Positions 26,954 to 37,370 of a stretch of DNA of 64,000 nucleotides are shown piece by piece. The notes under the pieces were generated by a model. The model saw only the letters and a program-made list of their open reading frames with translations, had not been told where the DNA came from and ran no database searches. Both the position numbers and the translations under genes were made by a program. The stretch comes from Streptomyces leeuwenhoekii (GTDB lineage: Bacteria; Actinomycetota; Actinomycetes; Streptomycetales; Streptomycetaceae), in contig NZ_LN831790.1 in assembly GCF_001013905.1 (NCBI RefSeq), positions 5,904,001 to 5,968,000 on the forward strand, read 5' to 3'. Each line of letters opens with the position of its first letter. Position 1 is the first letter of the stretch.

Positions 26954-28609
26954 GTGACGACGATCACCCCCGATTCCGGGAACCAGGAAGCCCCCCGCCC
27001 CTCACTTCGCCCGGAAGCGGGTGCGCCCGGTACGCTCACCGCCGTGCCACACGCTGATCAGTCCCAAACCACCCAGAAGGGCCAACCCGTGACATACCCG
27101 GGACCGCCCCGGCCGGTGCAGGTCTCCGCCACACCCCTCGCGGAACTCGCCGATCAGCTGGGTGCCACCGCGCCGGAGAAGACCGCCGAGGTCACGGGCA
27201 TCACCCATGACTCGCGCGCCGTCCGCCCCGGCGACCTGTACGCCGCTCTGCCCGGGGCCCGCGCGCACGGCGCCGACTTCGTCGCCCAGGCCGCCGGCCT
27301 CGGTGCCGCCGCCGTGCTCACCGACCCGGCCGGCGCCGAGCGCGCCGCCGCCACCGGACTGCCGGTCCTCGTCGTCGACGACCCGCGCGGGCGCATGGGC
27401 GAGCTGGCGGCCACGATCTACGGCCACCCGGGCCGCGATCTGCTCCAGATCGGCATCACCGGCACCTCCGGCAAGACCACCACCGCCTACCTCGTCGAGG
27501 GCGGCCTGCGGACGGCGAAGACCACCGGACTGGTCGGCACGGTCGAGATGCGCATCGGCGACGAGCGCATCAAGTCCGAGCGCACCACCCCCGAGGCCAC
27601 CGACCTCCAGGCCCTCTTCGCGGTCATGCGCGAACGCGGCACCGAGGCGGTCGCCATGGAGGTCTCCAGCCACGCCCTGGTGCTCGGCCGCGTCGACGGC
27701 TGCGTCTTCGACGTCGCCGTCTTCACCAACCTCAGCCCGGAGCACATGGAGTTCCACTCCGACATGGAGGACTACTTCCGGGCCAAGGCGCAGCTCTTCA
27801 CGCCGCGGCGCAGCAGGCTGGGCGTGGTCAACGCCGACGACGAGTACGGCCGCCGGCTCGCCGAGGAGGCGACCGTCCCGGTCGTCACCTACTCCGCCGA
27901 GGGCCACCCGGACGCCGACTGGCGGGCCGAGGACGTCCGGGTCGGGCCGATGGACTCGACGTTCACCGCGACCGGGCCGAAGGGCGAGCGGATCTTCGCC
28001 CGCTCACCGCTGGCCGGGCCCTTCAACGTGGCGAACACCCTCGCCGCGATCGCCGCCCTCGCCGCCGCCGGCCTCGACCCGCAGGCCGCCGCCGACGGCG
28101 TGGCCGCCGTGCCGGGCGTGCCGGGCCGGCTGGAGCGCGTGGACGCCGGGCAGCCCTACCTCGCGGTCGTCGACTACGCCCACAAGACCGACGCCGTCGA
28201 GTCCGTCCTGCGCGCCCTGCGCAAGGTCACCGAGGGCCGGCTGCACGTCGTGCTCGGCTGCGGCGGCGACCGGGACACCACCAAGCGCGCCCCGATGGGC
28301 GCCGCCGCGGCCCGGCTCGCCGACACCGCCGTACTGACCTCCGACAACCCCCGCTCCGAGGACCCCCTCGCCATCCTCGCCACCATGCTCCAGGGCGCGG
28401 CCTCGGTCCCCGCGCACGAGCGCGGCGAGGTCCAGGTCTTCGAGGACCGGGCCGCCGCCATCGCCGCCGCCGTCGCCCGCGCGCAGCCGGGCGACACCGT
28501 GCTGGTGGCGGGCAAGGGCCACGAGCAGGGCCAGGACATCGCCGGGGTGGTCCGTCCCTTCGACGACCGCCAGGTGCTTCGCGAAGCAATCCAGAAAACC
28601 CAGGGATGA
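26954..28609 (+). CDS. murE: UDP-MurNAc-tripeptide synthetase MurE
   Basis: Adds the third residue, diaminopimelate, to UDP-MurNAc-L-Ala-D-Glu. The 551-residue Mur ligase has a 45-residue Pro/Gln-rich N-terminal extension, the P-loop GITGTSGKTTTAYL, the VEMRIGDE and TTPEATDLQ substrate regions, and the DAP-recognition motif SDNPRSEDP. Streptomyces wall uses LL-DAP, so that is the expected substrate. GTG at 26954 is the start, as homologues begin VTTITP; GTG at 27089 near VTYPGPPRP would remove the extension. Confidence 0.96.
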   Translation: MTTITPDSGNQEAPRPSLRPEAGAPGTLTAVPHADQSQTTQKGQPVTYPGPPRPVQVSATPLAELADQLGATAPEKTAEVTGITHDSRAVRPGDLYAALPGARAHGADFVAQAAGLGAAAVLTDPAGAERAAATGLPVLVVDDPRGRMGELAATIYGHPGRDLLQIGITGTSGKTTTAYLVEGGLRTAKTTGLVGTVEMRIGDERIKSERTTPEATDLQALFAVMRERGTEAVAMEVSSHALVLGRVDGCVFDVAVFTNLSPEHMEFHSDMEDYFRAKAQLFTPRRSRLGVVNADDEYGRRLAEEATVPVVTYSAEGHPDADWRAEDVRVGPMDSTFTATGPKGERIFARSPLAGPFNVANTLAAIAALAAAGLDPQAAADGVAAVPGVPGRLERVDAGQPYLAVVDYAHKTDAVESVLRALRKVTEGRLHVVLGCGGDRDTTKRAPMGAAAARLADTAVLTSDNPRSEDPLAILATMLQGAASVPAHERGEVQVFEDRAAAIAAAVARAQPGDTVLVAGKGHEQGQDIAGVVRPFDDRQVLREAIQKTQG

Positions 28610-28613
28610 ACTT

Positions 28614-30029
28614 GTGATCGCCCTCTCTCTCGCCGAGATCGCAGAAGTCGTCGGCGGGCAGACGCACGACATACCGGATCCGTCCGTCCAGGTCACCGGA
28701 CCGGTCGTCCGGGACTCCCGTGACGTGGAGCCCGGCAGCCTCTTCGTCGCCTTCGCCGGCGAGCGCGTGGACGGCCACGACTTCGCGCAGGCGGTCGTCG
28801 AGGCGGGAGCGGTGGCCGTGCTCGGCCGCCGCCCCGTCGGCGTGCCCGCGATCGTCGTGGACGACGTCCAGGCCGCCCTCGGCGCCCTCGCCCGCCATGT
28901 CGTCCGCCGCCTGGGCGCCACCCTCGTGGGCCTCACCGGCTCCGCGGGCAAGACCAGCACCAAGGACCTGATCGCCCAGGTCCTGCGGCGCAAGGCGCCG
29001 ACGGTCTTCACGCCCGGCTCGCTCAACAACGAGATCGGGCTGCCGCTGACCGCCCTGAGCGCCACCGACGAGACGAGGTTCCTCGTCCTGGAGATGGGCG
29101 CCCGCGGCATCGGCCACATCCGGTACCTCACCGAACTGACCCCGCCGAAGATCGGTCTCGTCCTCAACGTCGGCTCCGCCCACATCGGCGAGTTCGGCGG
29201 CCGCGAGCAGATCGCCCAGGCCAAGGGCGAGCTGGTCGAGGCCCTGCCGTCGGCGCAGGACGGCGGCGCGGCCATCCTCAACGCGGACGACCCCTACGTC
29301 CGGGCCATGGCCTCCCGTACGAAGGCGAAGGTGCTCTTTTTCGGAGAGTCCGACGAAGCGGACGTCCGTGCCGAGAACGTGCGACTCACGGACAGCGGAC
29401 AGCCTTCCTTCAGGCTTCACACACCCTCCGGTGCAAGCGATGTGACCATGCGCCTGTACGGTGAGCATCACGTGTCGAACGCGCTCGCCGCGGCCGCCGT
29501 CGCCCACGAGTTGGGCATGTCCGCAGACGAGATCGCCCTCGCGCTCTCCGAGGCGGGCTCCCTCTCCCGCTGGCGGATGGAGGTCACCGAGCGCCCGGAC
29601 GGCGTGACGATCGTCAACGACGCCTACAACGCGAACCCCGAGTCCATGCGGGCCGCCCTGCGCGCGCTCGTGGCCATCGGCAAGGGGCGCCGTACGTGGG
29701 CGGTGCTCGGCAAGATGGCCGAGCTCGGAGACGAGGCGCTCGCCGAGCACGACGCGGTCGGACGGCTGGCCGTCCGGCTCAACGTCAGCAAGCTCGTCGC
29801 AGTCGGCGGCAGGGAAGCCGCCTGGCTGCAATTGGGCGCATATAACGAGGGTTCGTGGGGTGAGGAGTCGGTGCACGTGTCCGACGCACAGGCGGCGGTC
29901 GACCTGTTGCGCAGCGAGTTGCGCCCGGGAGACGTCGTACTCGTGAAGGCGTCCCGTTCGGTCGGGCTCGAGAAGGTGGCCCAGGCGCTGCTCGAGACCA
30001 GTGCCGAGGGTGAGGTCGCAGCCCGATGA
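28614..30029 (+). CDS. murF: UDP-MurNAc-tripeptide:D-Ala-D-Ala ligase MurF
   Basis: Completes the UDP-MurNAc-pentapeptide in the cytoplasm. The 471-residue protein has the ATP-binding [39 protein letters not shown] and [12 protein letters not shown] motifs that mark MurF. It starts at GTG 28614, 4 nt after murE, and its stop overlaps mraY. Codon use and GC match the neighbours. Confidence 0.96.
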   Translation: MIALSLAEIAEVVGGQTHDIPDPSVQVTGPVVRDSRDVEPGSLFVAFAGERVDGHDFAQAVVEAGAVAVLGRRPVGVPAIVVDDVQAALGALARHVVRRLGATLVGLTGSAGKTSTKDLIAQVLRRKAPTVFTPGSLNNEIGLPLTALSATDETRFLVLEMGARGIGHIRYLTELTPPKIGLVLNVGSAHIGEFGGREQIAQAKGELVEALPSAQDGGAAILNADDPYVRAMASRTKAKVLFFGESDEADVRAENVRLTDSGQPSFRLHTPSGASDVTMRLYGEHHVSNALAAAAVAHELGMSADEIALALSEAGSLSRWRMEVTERPDGVTIVNDAYNANPESMRAALRALVAIGKGRRTWAVLGKMAELGDEALAEHDAVGRLAVRLNVSKLVAVGGREAAWLQLGAYNEGSWGEESVHVSDAQAAVDLLRSELRPGDVVLVKASRSVGLEKVAQALLETSAEGEVAAR

Positions 30030-31099
30030 TGAATCAGATCCTGTTCGCGGGTGTCATCGGACTCTTCCTGACCCTGGTCGGCACCCCGCTGCTGATCAAG
30101 CTGCTCGCGCGCAAGGGGTACGGCCAGTACATCCGTGACGACGGCCCGCGCGAGCACGCCAGCAAGCGCGGTACGCCGACCATGGGCGGCATCGCCTTCA
30201 TCCTGGCCACGGTCGCCGCCTACTTCCTGAGCAAGGTGATCACCGGCAAGCCGCCGACGTACTCGGGCCTGCTGGTGCTGGGCCTGATGGTCGGCATGGG
30301 CCTGGTCGGCTTCCTCGACGACTACATCAAGATCGTCAAGCGGCGTTCGCTGGGCCTGCGGGCCAAGGCGAAGATGGCCGGCCAGCTCATCGTCGGCATC
30401 GCCTTCGCGGTGCTCGCGCTGCAGTTCTCCGACTCCCGCGGCAACACCCCGGCCTCCACCAAGCTGTCGTTCATCACGGACTTCGGCTGGACCATCGGCC
30501 CGGTGCTGTTCGTGGTCTGGGCGCTGTTCATGATCCTCGCGATGTCGAACGGCGTGAACCTCACCGACGGTCTGGACGGCCTGGCCACCGGTGCCTCCGT
30601 CCTCGTCTTCGGCGCCTACACCTTCATCGGTGTGTGGCAGTTCCAGGAGTCGTGCGCCAACGCGCTGGAGCTGACCAACCCGGGCGCCTGCTACGAGGTG
30701 CGCGACCCGCTCGACCTCGCCGTGGTCTCCTCCGCGCTGATGGGCGCCTGCCTCGGCTTCCTGTGGTGGAACACCTCCCCGGCCAAGATCTTCATGGGCG
30801 ACACCGGTTCGCTGGCGCTCGGCGGTGTGCTCGCGGGCCTCGCGATCTGCTCCCGCACCGAGCTGCTGCTCGCCATCCTGGGCGGTCTGTTCGTCCTGAT
30901 CACCATGTCCGTGGTGATCCAGGTCGGCTCCTTCCGCCTCACCGGGAAGCGGGTCTTCCGGATGGCGCCGCTCCAGCACCACTTCGAACTCAAGGGCTGG
31001 TCCGAAGTCCTGGTGGTGGTCCGCTTCTGGATCATCCAGGGCATCTGTGTGATCGTCGGACTGGGCCTCTTCTACGCGGGATGGGCGGCCGACAAGTGA
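30026..31099 (+). CDS. mraY: Phospho-MurNAc-pentapeptide translocase MraY
   Basis: Transfers phospho-MurNAc-pentapeptide from UDP to undecaprenyl phosphate, giving lipid I at the inner face of the membrane. The 357-residue protein has ten predicted helices, the FLDDYIKI and [12 protein letters not shown] aspartate motifs that coordinate Mg2+, and the HHFELKGW loop. Its ATG overlaps the murF stop by 4 nt, and its own stop overlaps the murD start. Confidence 0.97.
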   Translation: MMNQILFAGVIGLFLTLVGTPLLIKLLARKGYGQYIRDDGPREHASKRGTPTMGGIAFILATVAAYFLSKVITGKPPTYSGLLVLGLMVGMGLVGFLDDYIKIVKRRSLGLRAKAKMAGQLIVGIAFAVLALQFSDSRGNTPASTKLSFITDFGWTIGPVLFVVWALFMILAMSNGVNLTDGLDGLATGASVLVFGAYTFIGVWQFQESCANALELTNPGACYEVRDPLDLAVVSSALMGACLGFLWWNTSPAKIFMGDTGSLALGGVLAGLAICSRTELLLAILGGLFVLITMSVVIQVGSFRLTGKRVFRMAPLQHHFELKGWSEVLVVVRFWIIQGICVIVGLGLFYAGWAADK

Positions 31100-32508
31100 C
31101 CGAATGGCAGGGCAAGCACGTCACCGTCGCCGGGCTCGGCGTCTCCGGCATCCCGGCCGCCAAGGTCCTGCACGGGCTCGGCGCCCGCGTCACCGTCGTC
31201 AACGACGGCGACGACGAGCGGGCGCGGGCCCAGGCGGCCGAACTGGAGGCCCTCGGGATCACCGTGCGCCTCGGCGACGGGGCGACCCTGCCGGAGGGCA
31301 CCGAGCTGATCGTCACCGCGCCCGGCTGGAAGCCGGACAAGCCCCTGTTCACGGCGGCCGAGCGGGCCGGGGTCCCGGTCTGGGGCGATGTCGAGCTGGC
31401 CTGGCGGCTGCGCGGCCGGGACGGCAGAGAAGCGGCCCCGTGGCTCGCCGTGACGGGCACCAACGGCAAGACGACGACCGTCCAGATGCTCGCCGCCATC
31501 CTGAAGGCGGCGGGCCTGCGCACGGCGGCCGTCGGCAACATCGGCGTCTCGCTGCTGGACGCCATCACCGGCGAGGAGCGGTACGACGTCCTGGCCGTGG
31601 AGCTGTCCAGCTACCAGCTCCACTGGGCGCCCTCCGTGCGGGCCCACTCGGCCGCCGTGCTCAACCTCGCCCCCGACCACCTCGACTGGCACGGCTCCAT
31701 GGAGGCGTACGCGCGCGACAAGGGCCGTATCTACGAGGGCAATCGCGTCGCCTGCGTCTACAACGTGGCCGACAAGGCCACCGAGGACCTCGTGCGCGAG
31801 GCCGACGTCGAGGAGGGCTGCCGGGCCGTCGGCTTCACGCTCGGCACCCCGGGCCTCTCCCAACTCGGGGTCGTGGACGGCATCCTGGTCGACCGCGCCT
31901 TCGTGGCGGACCGGCACAAGAACGCCCAGGAGCTCGCCGAGGTCGGCGACGTCGATCCGCCGGCCCCGCACAACATCGCCAACGCGCTCGCCGCGGCGGC
32001 CCTCGCGCGGGCCTTCGGCGTGCCCGCCACCGCCGTCCGGGACGGCCTCAGGGCCTTCCGGCCGGACGCCCACCGCATCGCGCACGTGGCGGACGTGGAC
32101 GGCGTGGCCTACGTCGACGACTCCAAGGCCACCAACACCCACGCCGCGCAGGCCTCCTTGGCGGCGTACGAGTCGGTCGTGTGGATCGCGGGCGGCCTCG
32201 CCAAGGGCGCCACCTTCGACGAGCTGGTCGCGGGCGCGGCCAAGCGGTTGCGCGGGGCCGTCCTGATCGGCGCCGACCGCGCCCTGATCCGCGAAGCCCT
32301 GGCGCGACACGCCCCGGAAGTACCCGTCGTCGACCTCGACCGGACCGACACTGGGGCGATGCTCCAGGCGGTCCAGGAAGCGCGCCGGCTCGCCCGGCCC
32401 GGTGACACGGTGCTGCTGGCCCCGGCCTGCGCCTCCATGGACATGTTCGCCAACTACAACAAGCGCGGTGACGCGTTCGCGCAGGCCGTTCGCGAACTCG
32501 GCGCCTGA
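31096..32508 (+). CDS. murD: UDP-MurNAc-L-Ala:D-Glu ligase MurD
   Basis: Adds D-glutamate to UDP-MurNAc-L-Ala. The 470-residue protein has the N-terminal Rossmann-like [17 protein letters not shown], the ATP site [23 protein letters not shown], the [12 protein letters not shown] motif, and [11 protein letters not shown], diagnostic for MurD. GTG at 31096 overlaps the mraY stop by 4 nt and is preferred; ATG at 31081 would add five residues. A 75-nt gap follows before ftsW. Confidence 0.96.
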   Translation: MTEWQGKHVTVAGLGVSGIPAAKVLHGLGARVTVVNDGDDERARAQAAELEALGITVRLGDGATLPEGTELIVTAPGWKPDKPLFTAAERAGVPVWGDVELAWRLRGRDGREAAPWLAVTGTNGKTTTVQMLAAILKAAGLRTAAVGNIGVSLLDAITGEERYDVLAVELSSYQLHWAPSVRAHSAAVLNLAPDHLDWHGSMEAYARDKGRIYEGNRVACVYNVADKATEDLVREADVEEGCRAVGFTLGTPGLSQLGVVDGILVDRAFVADRHKNAQELAEVGDVDPPAPHNIANALAAAALARAFGVPATAVRDGLRAFRPDAHRIAHVADVDGVAYVDDSKATNTHAAQASLAAYESVVWIAGGLAKGATFDELVAGAAKRLRGAVLIGADRALIREALARHAPEVPVVDLDRTDTGAMLQAVQEARRLARPGDTVLLAPACASMDMFANYNKRGDAFAQAVRELGA

Positions 32509-32583
32509 CCCGGCCGCCTGCGCCGGGCGACCCCTGGGAGGGACGCGTGGGACCGTCGAGGCCGACGTACGACGGAGGTTGCG

Positions 32584-33936
32584 ATGCCCGGTAGCCGTAC
32601 CGGGCGCCCGCCGGTGCGGCGGGCGCCCGAACGGCCCGCCGCCCCGGGCCCGGCGCGCGAGAACCCCCTGCTGCGTCTGCACGCCCGCGCCCGCCGCGCC
32701 TGGGACCGGCCGCTGACGGCCTACTACCTGATCCTCGGCGGCAGCGCGCTGATCACCGTGCTCGGCCTGGTGATGGTCTACTCGGCCTCGCAGATCACGG
32801 CGCTGCAACTGTCCCTGCCGGGGTCGTACTTCTTCCGCAAGCAGTTCCTCGCGGCCCTGATCGGGGCCGCGCTGCTGTTCGCCGCCTCCCGGATGCCGGT
32901 GAAGCTGCACCGGGCGCTGGCCTACCCGATCCTGGCCGGCGCGGTCTTCCTGATGGCCCTGGTGCAGGTCCCCGGGATAGGGATGTCGGTCAACGGCAAC
33001 CAGAACTGGATCTCCGTCGGCGGCCCCTTCCAGCTCCAGCCCAGCGAGTTCGGCAAGCTGGCGCTGGTGCTGTGGGGCGCCGACCTGCTCGCGCGCAAAC
33101 AGGACAAGCGGCTGCTGACGCAGTGGAAACACATGCTGGTGCCGCTCGTGCCGGTCGCCTTCATGCTGCTCGGCCTGATCATGCTCGGCGGCGACATGGG
33201 CACGGCGATCATCCTCACGGCGATCCTGTTCGGCCTGCTGTGGCTCGCGGGCGCGCCCACCCGGCTGTTCGCCGGCGTGCTCTCCGTCGCCGCGCTGCTC
33301 GGTGTGATCCTCATCAAGACCAGCGCCAACCGCATGGCCCGGCTCGCCTGCATCGGCGCCACCGACCCCGGCCCGAACGACAGCTGCTGGCAGGCCGTGC
33401 ACGGGATCTACGCCCTCGCCTCGGGCGGGCTGTTCGGATCCGGGCTCGGTGCCAGTGTGGAAAAATGGGGCCAACTCCCCGAAGCGCACACCGACTTCAT
33501 CTTCGCCGTCACCGGCGAGGAACTGGGTCTGGCGGGGACGCTGTCGGTACTCGCCCTCTTCGCGGCTCTAGGCTATGCGGGTATCCGCGTGGCCGGACGC
33601 ACGGAGGACCCCTTCGTGAGGTATGCCGCGGGAGGCGTGACCACCTGGATCACGGCCCAGGCCGTGATCAACATGGGTGCGGTGCTCGGCCTGCTGCCGA
33701 TCGCCGGTGTCCCCCTCCCGCTGTTCTCCTACGGGGGATCCGCCCTGCTGCCGACCATGTTCGCCATCGGGCTGCTGATCGCCTTCGCGCGCGACGAGCC
33801 CGCTGCGCGGGCGGCGCTTGCGATGCGGCAACCCCGCTTTGGTAAAAAGCGGGGGGCCAGGGGTCCTCGGGGGCCCCGGAGATGGAACACGATGCGACGG
33901 CGCACCTCGGCGGTGCGCACGTCCGGAGAGCGGTGA
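32584..33936 (+). CDS. ftsW: Septal peptidoglycan polymerase FtsW (SEDS family)
   Basis: SEDS glycosyltransferase that polymerises lipid II at the septum together with FtsI. The 450-residue protein has a 45-residue Pro/Arg-rich N-terminus, about ten membrane helices, and the SEDS motifs VYSASQ, GGPFQLQPSEFGKLAL, GLGASVEKWGQLPEAHTDFIF and LPLFSYGGSALLP. A strongly basic C-terminal tail (GKKRGARGPRGPRRWNTMRRR) could contact FtsZ or lipids. ATG at 32584 follows GGAGG. Confidence 0.96.
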   Translation: MPGSRTGRPPVRRAPERPAAPGPARENPLLRLHARARRAWDRPLTAYYLILGGSALITVLGLVMVYSASQITALQLSLPGSYFFRKQFLAALIGAALLFAASRMPVKLHRALAYPILAGAVFLMALVQVPGIGMSVNGNQNWISVGGPFQLQPSEFGKLALVLWGADLLARKQDKRLLTQWKHMLVPLVPVAFMLLGLIMLGGDMGTAIILTAILFGLLWLAGAPTRLFAGVLSVAALLGVILIKTSANRMARLACIGATDPGPNDSCWQAVHGIYALASGGLFGSGLGASVEKWGQLPEAHTDFIFAVTGEELGLAGTLSVLALFAALGYAGIRVAGRTEDPFVRYAAGGVTTWITAQAVINMGAVLGLLPIAGVPLPLFSYGGSALLPTMFAIGLLIAFARDEPAARAALAMRQPRFGKKRGARGPRGPRRWNTMRRRTSAVRTSGER

Positions 33937-33942
33937 ATTTCG

Positions 33943-35040
33943 GTGCATGTCGTCCTCGCCGGTGGAGGCACCGCCGGCCACATCGAGCCCGCGCTCGCCC
34001 TCGCGGACGCCCTGCGCAGGCAGGACCCGACGGTGGGGATCACGGCCCTGGGCACGGAACGCGGCCTGGAGACCCGGCTCGTGCCCGAGCGGGGCTACGA
34101 GCTGGCGCTGATCCCGGCCGTGCCGCTGCCCCGCAAGCCCACTCCCGAGCTGATCACCGTCCCGGGCCGGCTGCGCGGCACCATCAAGGCGGCCGAGCAG
34201 ATCCTGGAGCGCACCAAGGCGGACGTCGTGGTCGGCTTCGGCGGCTATGTCGCCCTGCCCGGCTACCTCGCGGCCAAGCGGCTCGGCGTCCCGATCGTCA
34301 TCCACGAGGCCAACGCCCGCCCCGGCCTCGCCAACAAGATCGGCTCCCGGTACGCGGCCCAGGTCGCCGTCTCCACCCCCGACAGCAAGCTGCGCGGCGC
34401 CCGCTACATCGGCATCCCGCTGCGCCGCACCATCGCGACCCTGGACCGGGCGGCGGTACGCCCCGAGGCCCGCGCCGCCTTCGGGCTCGACCCCAATCTG
34501 CCCACCCTGCTGGTCTCCGGCGGCTCACAGGGCGCCCGCCGCCTCAACGAGGTCGTCCAGCAGGTCGCGCCCTGGCTCCAGCAGGCCGGCATCCAAATCC
34601 TGCACGCGGTCGGCCCGAAGAACGAACTGCCGCAGGTCCACCAGATGCCGGGCATGCCCCCGTACATCCCGGTAAGTTACCTGGACCGGATGGACCTCGC
34701 GTACGCCGCGGCCGACATGATGCTCTGCCGCGCGGGCGCGATGACCGTCGCCGAACTCTCCGCCGTCGGGCTCCCGGCCGCCTACGTCCCGCTGCCCATC
34801 GGCAACGGCGAGCAGCGGCTCAACGCCCAGCCGGTGGTCAAGGCCGGCGGCGGTCTGCTGGTCGACGACGCGGACCTCACCCCCGAGTGGGTGCAGCAGA
34901 ACGTCCTGCCCGTGCTCGCCGACCCGCACCGGCTGTACGAGATGTCCCGCGCGGCGAGCGAGTTCGGCCGCCGGGACGCCGACGAGCTGCTCGTCGGCAT
35001 GGTGTACGAGGCGATCGCCGCCAGTCGCGCGCACCGCTAG
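33943..35040 (+). CDS. murG: UDP-GlcNAc:lipid I transferase MurG
   Basis: Adds GlcNAc to lipid I to make lipid II at the cytoplasmic membrane face. The 365-residue GT28 protein has the N-terminal phosphate loop [46 protein letters not shown], the second-domain [15 protein letters not shown] and the [18 protein letters not shown] donor-binding motif. GTG at 33943 lies 6 nt after the ftsW stop; a GGAGAG site is rather distant, so translation probably depends on coupling. Confidence 0.97.
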   Translation: MHVVLAGGGTAGHIEPALALADALRRQDPTVGITALGTERGLETRLVPERGYELALIPAVPLPRKPTPELITVPGRLRGTIKAAEQILERTKADVVVGFGGYVALPGYLAAKRLGVPIVIHEANARPGLANKIGSRYAAQVAVSTPDSKLRGARYIGIPLRRTIATLDRAAVRPEARAAFGLDPNLPTLLVSGGSQGARRLNEVVQQVAPWLQQAGIQILHAVGPKNELPQVHQMPGMPPYIPVSYLDRMDLAYAAADMMLCRAGAMTVAELSAVGLPAAYVPLPIGNGEQRLNAQPVVKAGGGLLVDDADLTPEWVQQNVLPVLADPHRLYEMSRAASEFGRRDADELLVGMVYEAIAASRAHR

Positions 35041-35065
35041 GCACGGATGACGGAAGGCAGGGAGC

Positions 35066-35860
35066 GTGGCCGGAACGACCACCGCCGCACGCGGTGAACG
35101 CCAGCAGGGGTCGTCCGGCCCGCCTCGCGTACGGCGTCCGAAGGCCCCCCGCCTTCGTACGATCGTCGTTCTGGCCGCCGCTTCGCTCGTCGCCGCCCTC
35201 GTGGCCGTCTGGCTCCTGTACGGCTCCGACTGGCTGCGCGTGCACGACGTCTCGGTCTCCGGCACTCGCGTCCTGACGCCGGATCAGGTACGCGAGGCCG
35301 CCGACGTGCCCGTGGGGGAGCCGCTGGTCTCCGTCGACACCGAGGCGATCGAGGGCCGTCTGCTGAGCAAGACGCCCCGCATCGACACGGTTGACGTGAT
35401 CCGATCCTGGCCGGACGGAATCGAGCTGAAAGTGGCAGAACGCACTCCGGTTCTTCTGATGCAAAAAGGCCAAAACTTCATCGAAGTGGACGATGACGGG
35501 GTCCGATTCGCCATGGTTTCCCGTGCCCCGAAAGGCGTGCCCCTGCTGGAACTGGCGCTCTCCCACCGGGGTTCGACCGCGGCCAGTCTGCGCCGCTTCG
35601 GCGAGGACCGGCTGGTGCGCGAGGCGGTGCGGGTCGCCGGCCGCATCCCGGCCGCGGTCGCCCGGGACACACGGGTCGTCAAGGTCCGTTCGTACGACGA
35701 CATCTCGCTGGAGTTGCGCGGCGGCCGGACGGTCGCCTGGGGGAGCGGCGAGAAGAGCGAGGCCAAGGCCCGTGCGCTGACCGCGCTGATGAAAGCCGAG
35801 CCCGGCGCGCGGCACTTCGACGTGAGCGTCCCCACGGCCCCGGCGTCAGCGGGGAGTTGA
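35066..35860 (+). CDS. ftsQ: Cell division protein FtsQ (DivIB)
   Basis: A 264-residue bitopic division protein. A basic N-terminal cytoplasmic segment precedes one helix (TIVVLAAASLVAALVAVWLLYG). The extracytoplasmic POTRA domain (LRVHDVSVSGTRVLTPDQVREAADV) and FtsQ/DivIB domain (PRIDTVDVIRSWPDGIELKVAERTP) follow. It recruits FtsL and DivIC to the septum. GTG at 35066 has a GGGAG site. A short stretch around 35440-35500 is less GC-rich than the rest. Confidence 0.95.
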   Translation: MAGTTTAARGERQQGSSGPPRVRRPKAPRLRTIVVLAAASLVAALVAVWLLYGSDWLRVHDVSVSGTRVLTPDQVREAADVPVGEPLVSVDTEAIEGRLLSKTPRIDTVDVIRSWPDGIELKVAERTPVLLMQKGQNFIEVDDDGVRFAMVSRAPKGVPLLELALSHRGSTAASLRRFGEDRLVREAVRVAGRIPAAVARDTRVVKVRSYDDISLELRGGRTVAWGSGEKSEAKARALTALMKAEPGARHFDVSVPTAPASAGS

Positions 35861-35950
35861 CGCGCATCGGCGCAGGCCAGCACCCTGGGTGGGCACCGCT
35901 ACGGCTGATCACATAGGGTGAAAAGAAAAACGGGAGGTTCGGCGTGTTCG

Positions 35951-35980
35951 TTGAACGCGCGCCACTTGTCGACTTAGTGT
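35951..35980 (+). promoter_or_regulatory. Candidate ftsZ promoter, upstream element
   Basis: TTGAAC (35951-35956) is followed after 17 nt by TTAGTG, or after 18 nt by TAGTGT. Start would be near 35987, about 160 nt before ftsZ. Streptomyces ftsZ is known to have several promoters in this intergenic region. A lone TAGGGT at 35914-35919 may mark another. Confidence 0.5.
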
Positions 35981-36005
35981 CCTGTTCAGAAGAGTCCAGG
36001 GAACA

Positions 36006-36010
36006 GACAC
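36006..36010 (+). promoter_or_regulatory. GACAC pentamer upstream of ftsZ, possible WhiA site
   Basis: GACAC is the core of the WhiA-binding motif, and ftsZ is a known WhiA/WhiB target in Streptomyces. It lies just ahead of the palindromic promoter region; a second copy is at 36119-36123. A pentamer is common by chance, so this is context-based. Confidence 0.4.
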
Positions 36011-36011
36011 A

Positions 36012-36041
36012 CTGGTAACCCTAAACTTAAGGTTTAGGGTT
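36012..36041 (+). promoter_or_regulatory. Palindromic candidate ftsZ promoter
   Basis: AACCCTAAAC (36017-36026) and GTTTAGGGTT (36032-36041) form perfect 10-bp arms around TTAAG. The right arm contains a TAGGGT -10 box (36035-36040), with CTGGTA 17 nt before it as a poor -35. The palindrome may be an operator for developmental control. It is far more AT-rich than its surroundings. Confidence 0.6.
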
Positions 36042-36149
36042 CGGGTCGGCGAAACGGACCGTCCCATTCGGCATCAGTCGTCGGGTCGCGGGGGCGCAAG
36101 GCGTCCCGGTGATCCGGCGACACGTAACTCGAGGCGAGAGGCCTTCGAC

Positions 36150-37370
36150 GTGGCAGCACCGCAGAACTACCTCGCAGTCATCAAAGTCATCGGTGTCGGC
36201 GGCGGTGGTGTCAATGCCATCAACCGGATGATCGAGGTCGGTCTCAAGGGCGTCGAGTTCATCGCCATCAACACCGACGCGCAAGCTCTGTTGATGAGCG
36301 ACGCCGACGTCAAGCTGGACGTCGGCCGTGAACTCACCCGCGGACTCGGCGCCGGAGCCAACCCGGCTGTCGGCCGCAAGGCCGCCGAGGACCACCGCGA
36401 GGAGATCGAGGAGGTCCTCAAGGGGGCCGACATGGTCTTCGTGACAGCCGGTGAAGGCGGCGGCACCGGCACCGGCGGCGCGCCCGTCGTGGCCAACATC
36501 GCCCGCTCGCTCGGTGCCCTCACCATCGGTGTGGTCACGCGCCCGTTCACCTTCGAGGGGCGGCGCCGCGCGAACCAGGCCGAGGACGGCATCGCCGAGC
36601 TCCGCGAAGAGGTCGACACCCTCATCGTCATCCCCAACGACCGGCTGCTGTCCATCTCGGACCGCCAGGTCAGCGTGCTCGACGCGTTCAAGTCCGCCGA
36701 CCAGGTGCTGCTGTCCGGTGTGCAGGGCATCACCGACCTCATCACCACCCCCGGCCTGATCAACCTGGACTTCGCCGACGTGAAGTCGGTCATGTCCGAG
36801 GCCGGCTCCGCCCTCATGGGCATCGGCTCGGCGCGCGGCGACGACCGCGCGGTGGCCGCCGCCGAGATGGCGATCTCCTCCCCGCTGCTGGAGGCGTCCA
36901 TCGACGGCGCCCGGGGGGTGCTGCTCTCCATCTCCGGTGGCTCCGACCTCGGTTTGTTCGAGATCAACGAGGCCGCCCAGCTCGTCAGCGAGGCCGCCCA
37001 CCCCGAGGCCAACATCATCTTCGGCGCGGTCATCGACGACGCCCTCGGCGACGAGGTGCGGGTCACCGTGATCGCCGCCGGGTTCGACGGCGGCCAGCCG
37101 CCGGCCCGCCGGGACAACGTCCTCGGTTCGGCCTCGGCCCCGGCCTCCTCGGCGCCCAAGCGCGAGGAGCCCGCGCCGGCCCGGCAGTCCGAGAGCCGCC
37201 CCGCCTTCGGTTCGCTCGGCAGTGTGAAGCCGAAGGAGGAGCCGGAGCCGGCCGCCCCCGAGCCGGTGACCGAGCTGCCGCCGGTCGCCCCGCCGCCCCC
37301 GGTCCCGTCGTCGCGGACCTACACGGACAGCGCGGCCGAGGAACTGGACGTGCCGGACTTCCTCAAGTGA
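36150..37370 (+). CDS. ftsZ: Cell division GTPase FtsZ
   Basis: Tubulin homologue that polymerises into the Z-ring and, in aerial hyphae, into ladders of rings. The 406-residue protein has the GTP-binding [13 protein letters not shown], the tubulin signature [15 protein letters not shown], the T7 loop [11 protein letters not shown] (catalytic Asp) and a Pro/Glu-rich linker ending in the conserved peptide DVPDFLK for SepF binding. GTG at 36150 follows GAGAGG. It has its own promoter region 289 nt long, separate from ftsQ. Confidence 0.98.
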   Translation: MAAPQNYLAVIKVIGVGGGGVNAINRMIEVGLKGVEFIAINTDAQALLMSDADVKLDVGRELTRGLGAGANPAVGRKAAEDHREEIEEVLKGADMVFVTAGEGGGTGTGGAPVVANIARSLGALTIGVVTRPFTFEGRRRANQAEDGIAELREEVDTLIVIPNDRLLSISDRQVSVLDAFKSADQVLLSGVQGITDLITTPGLINLDFADVKSVMSEAGSALMGIGSARGDDRAVAAAEMAISSPLLEASIDGARGVLLSISGGSDLGLFEINEAAQLVSEAAHPEANIIFGAVIDDALGDEVRVTVIAAGFDGGQPPARRDNVLGSASAPASSAPKREEPAPARQSESRPAFGSLGSVKPKEEPEPAAPEPVTELPPVAPPPPVPSSRTYTDSAAEELDVPDFLK

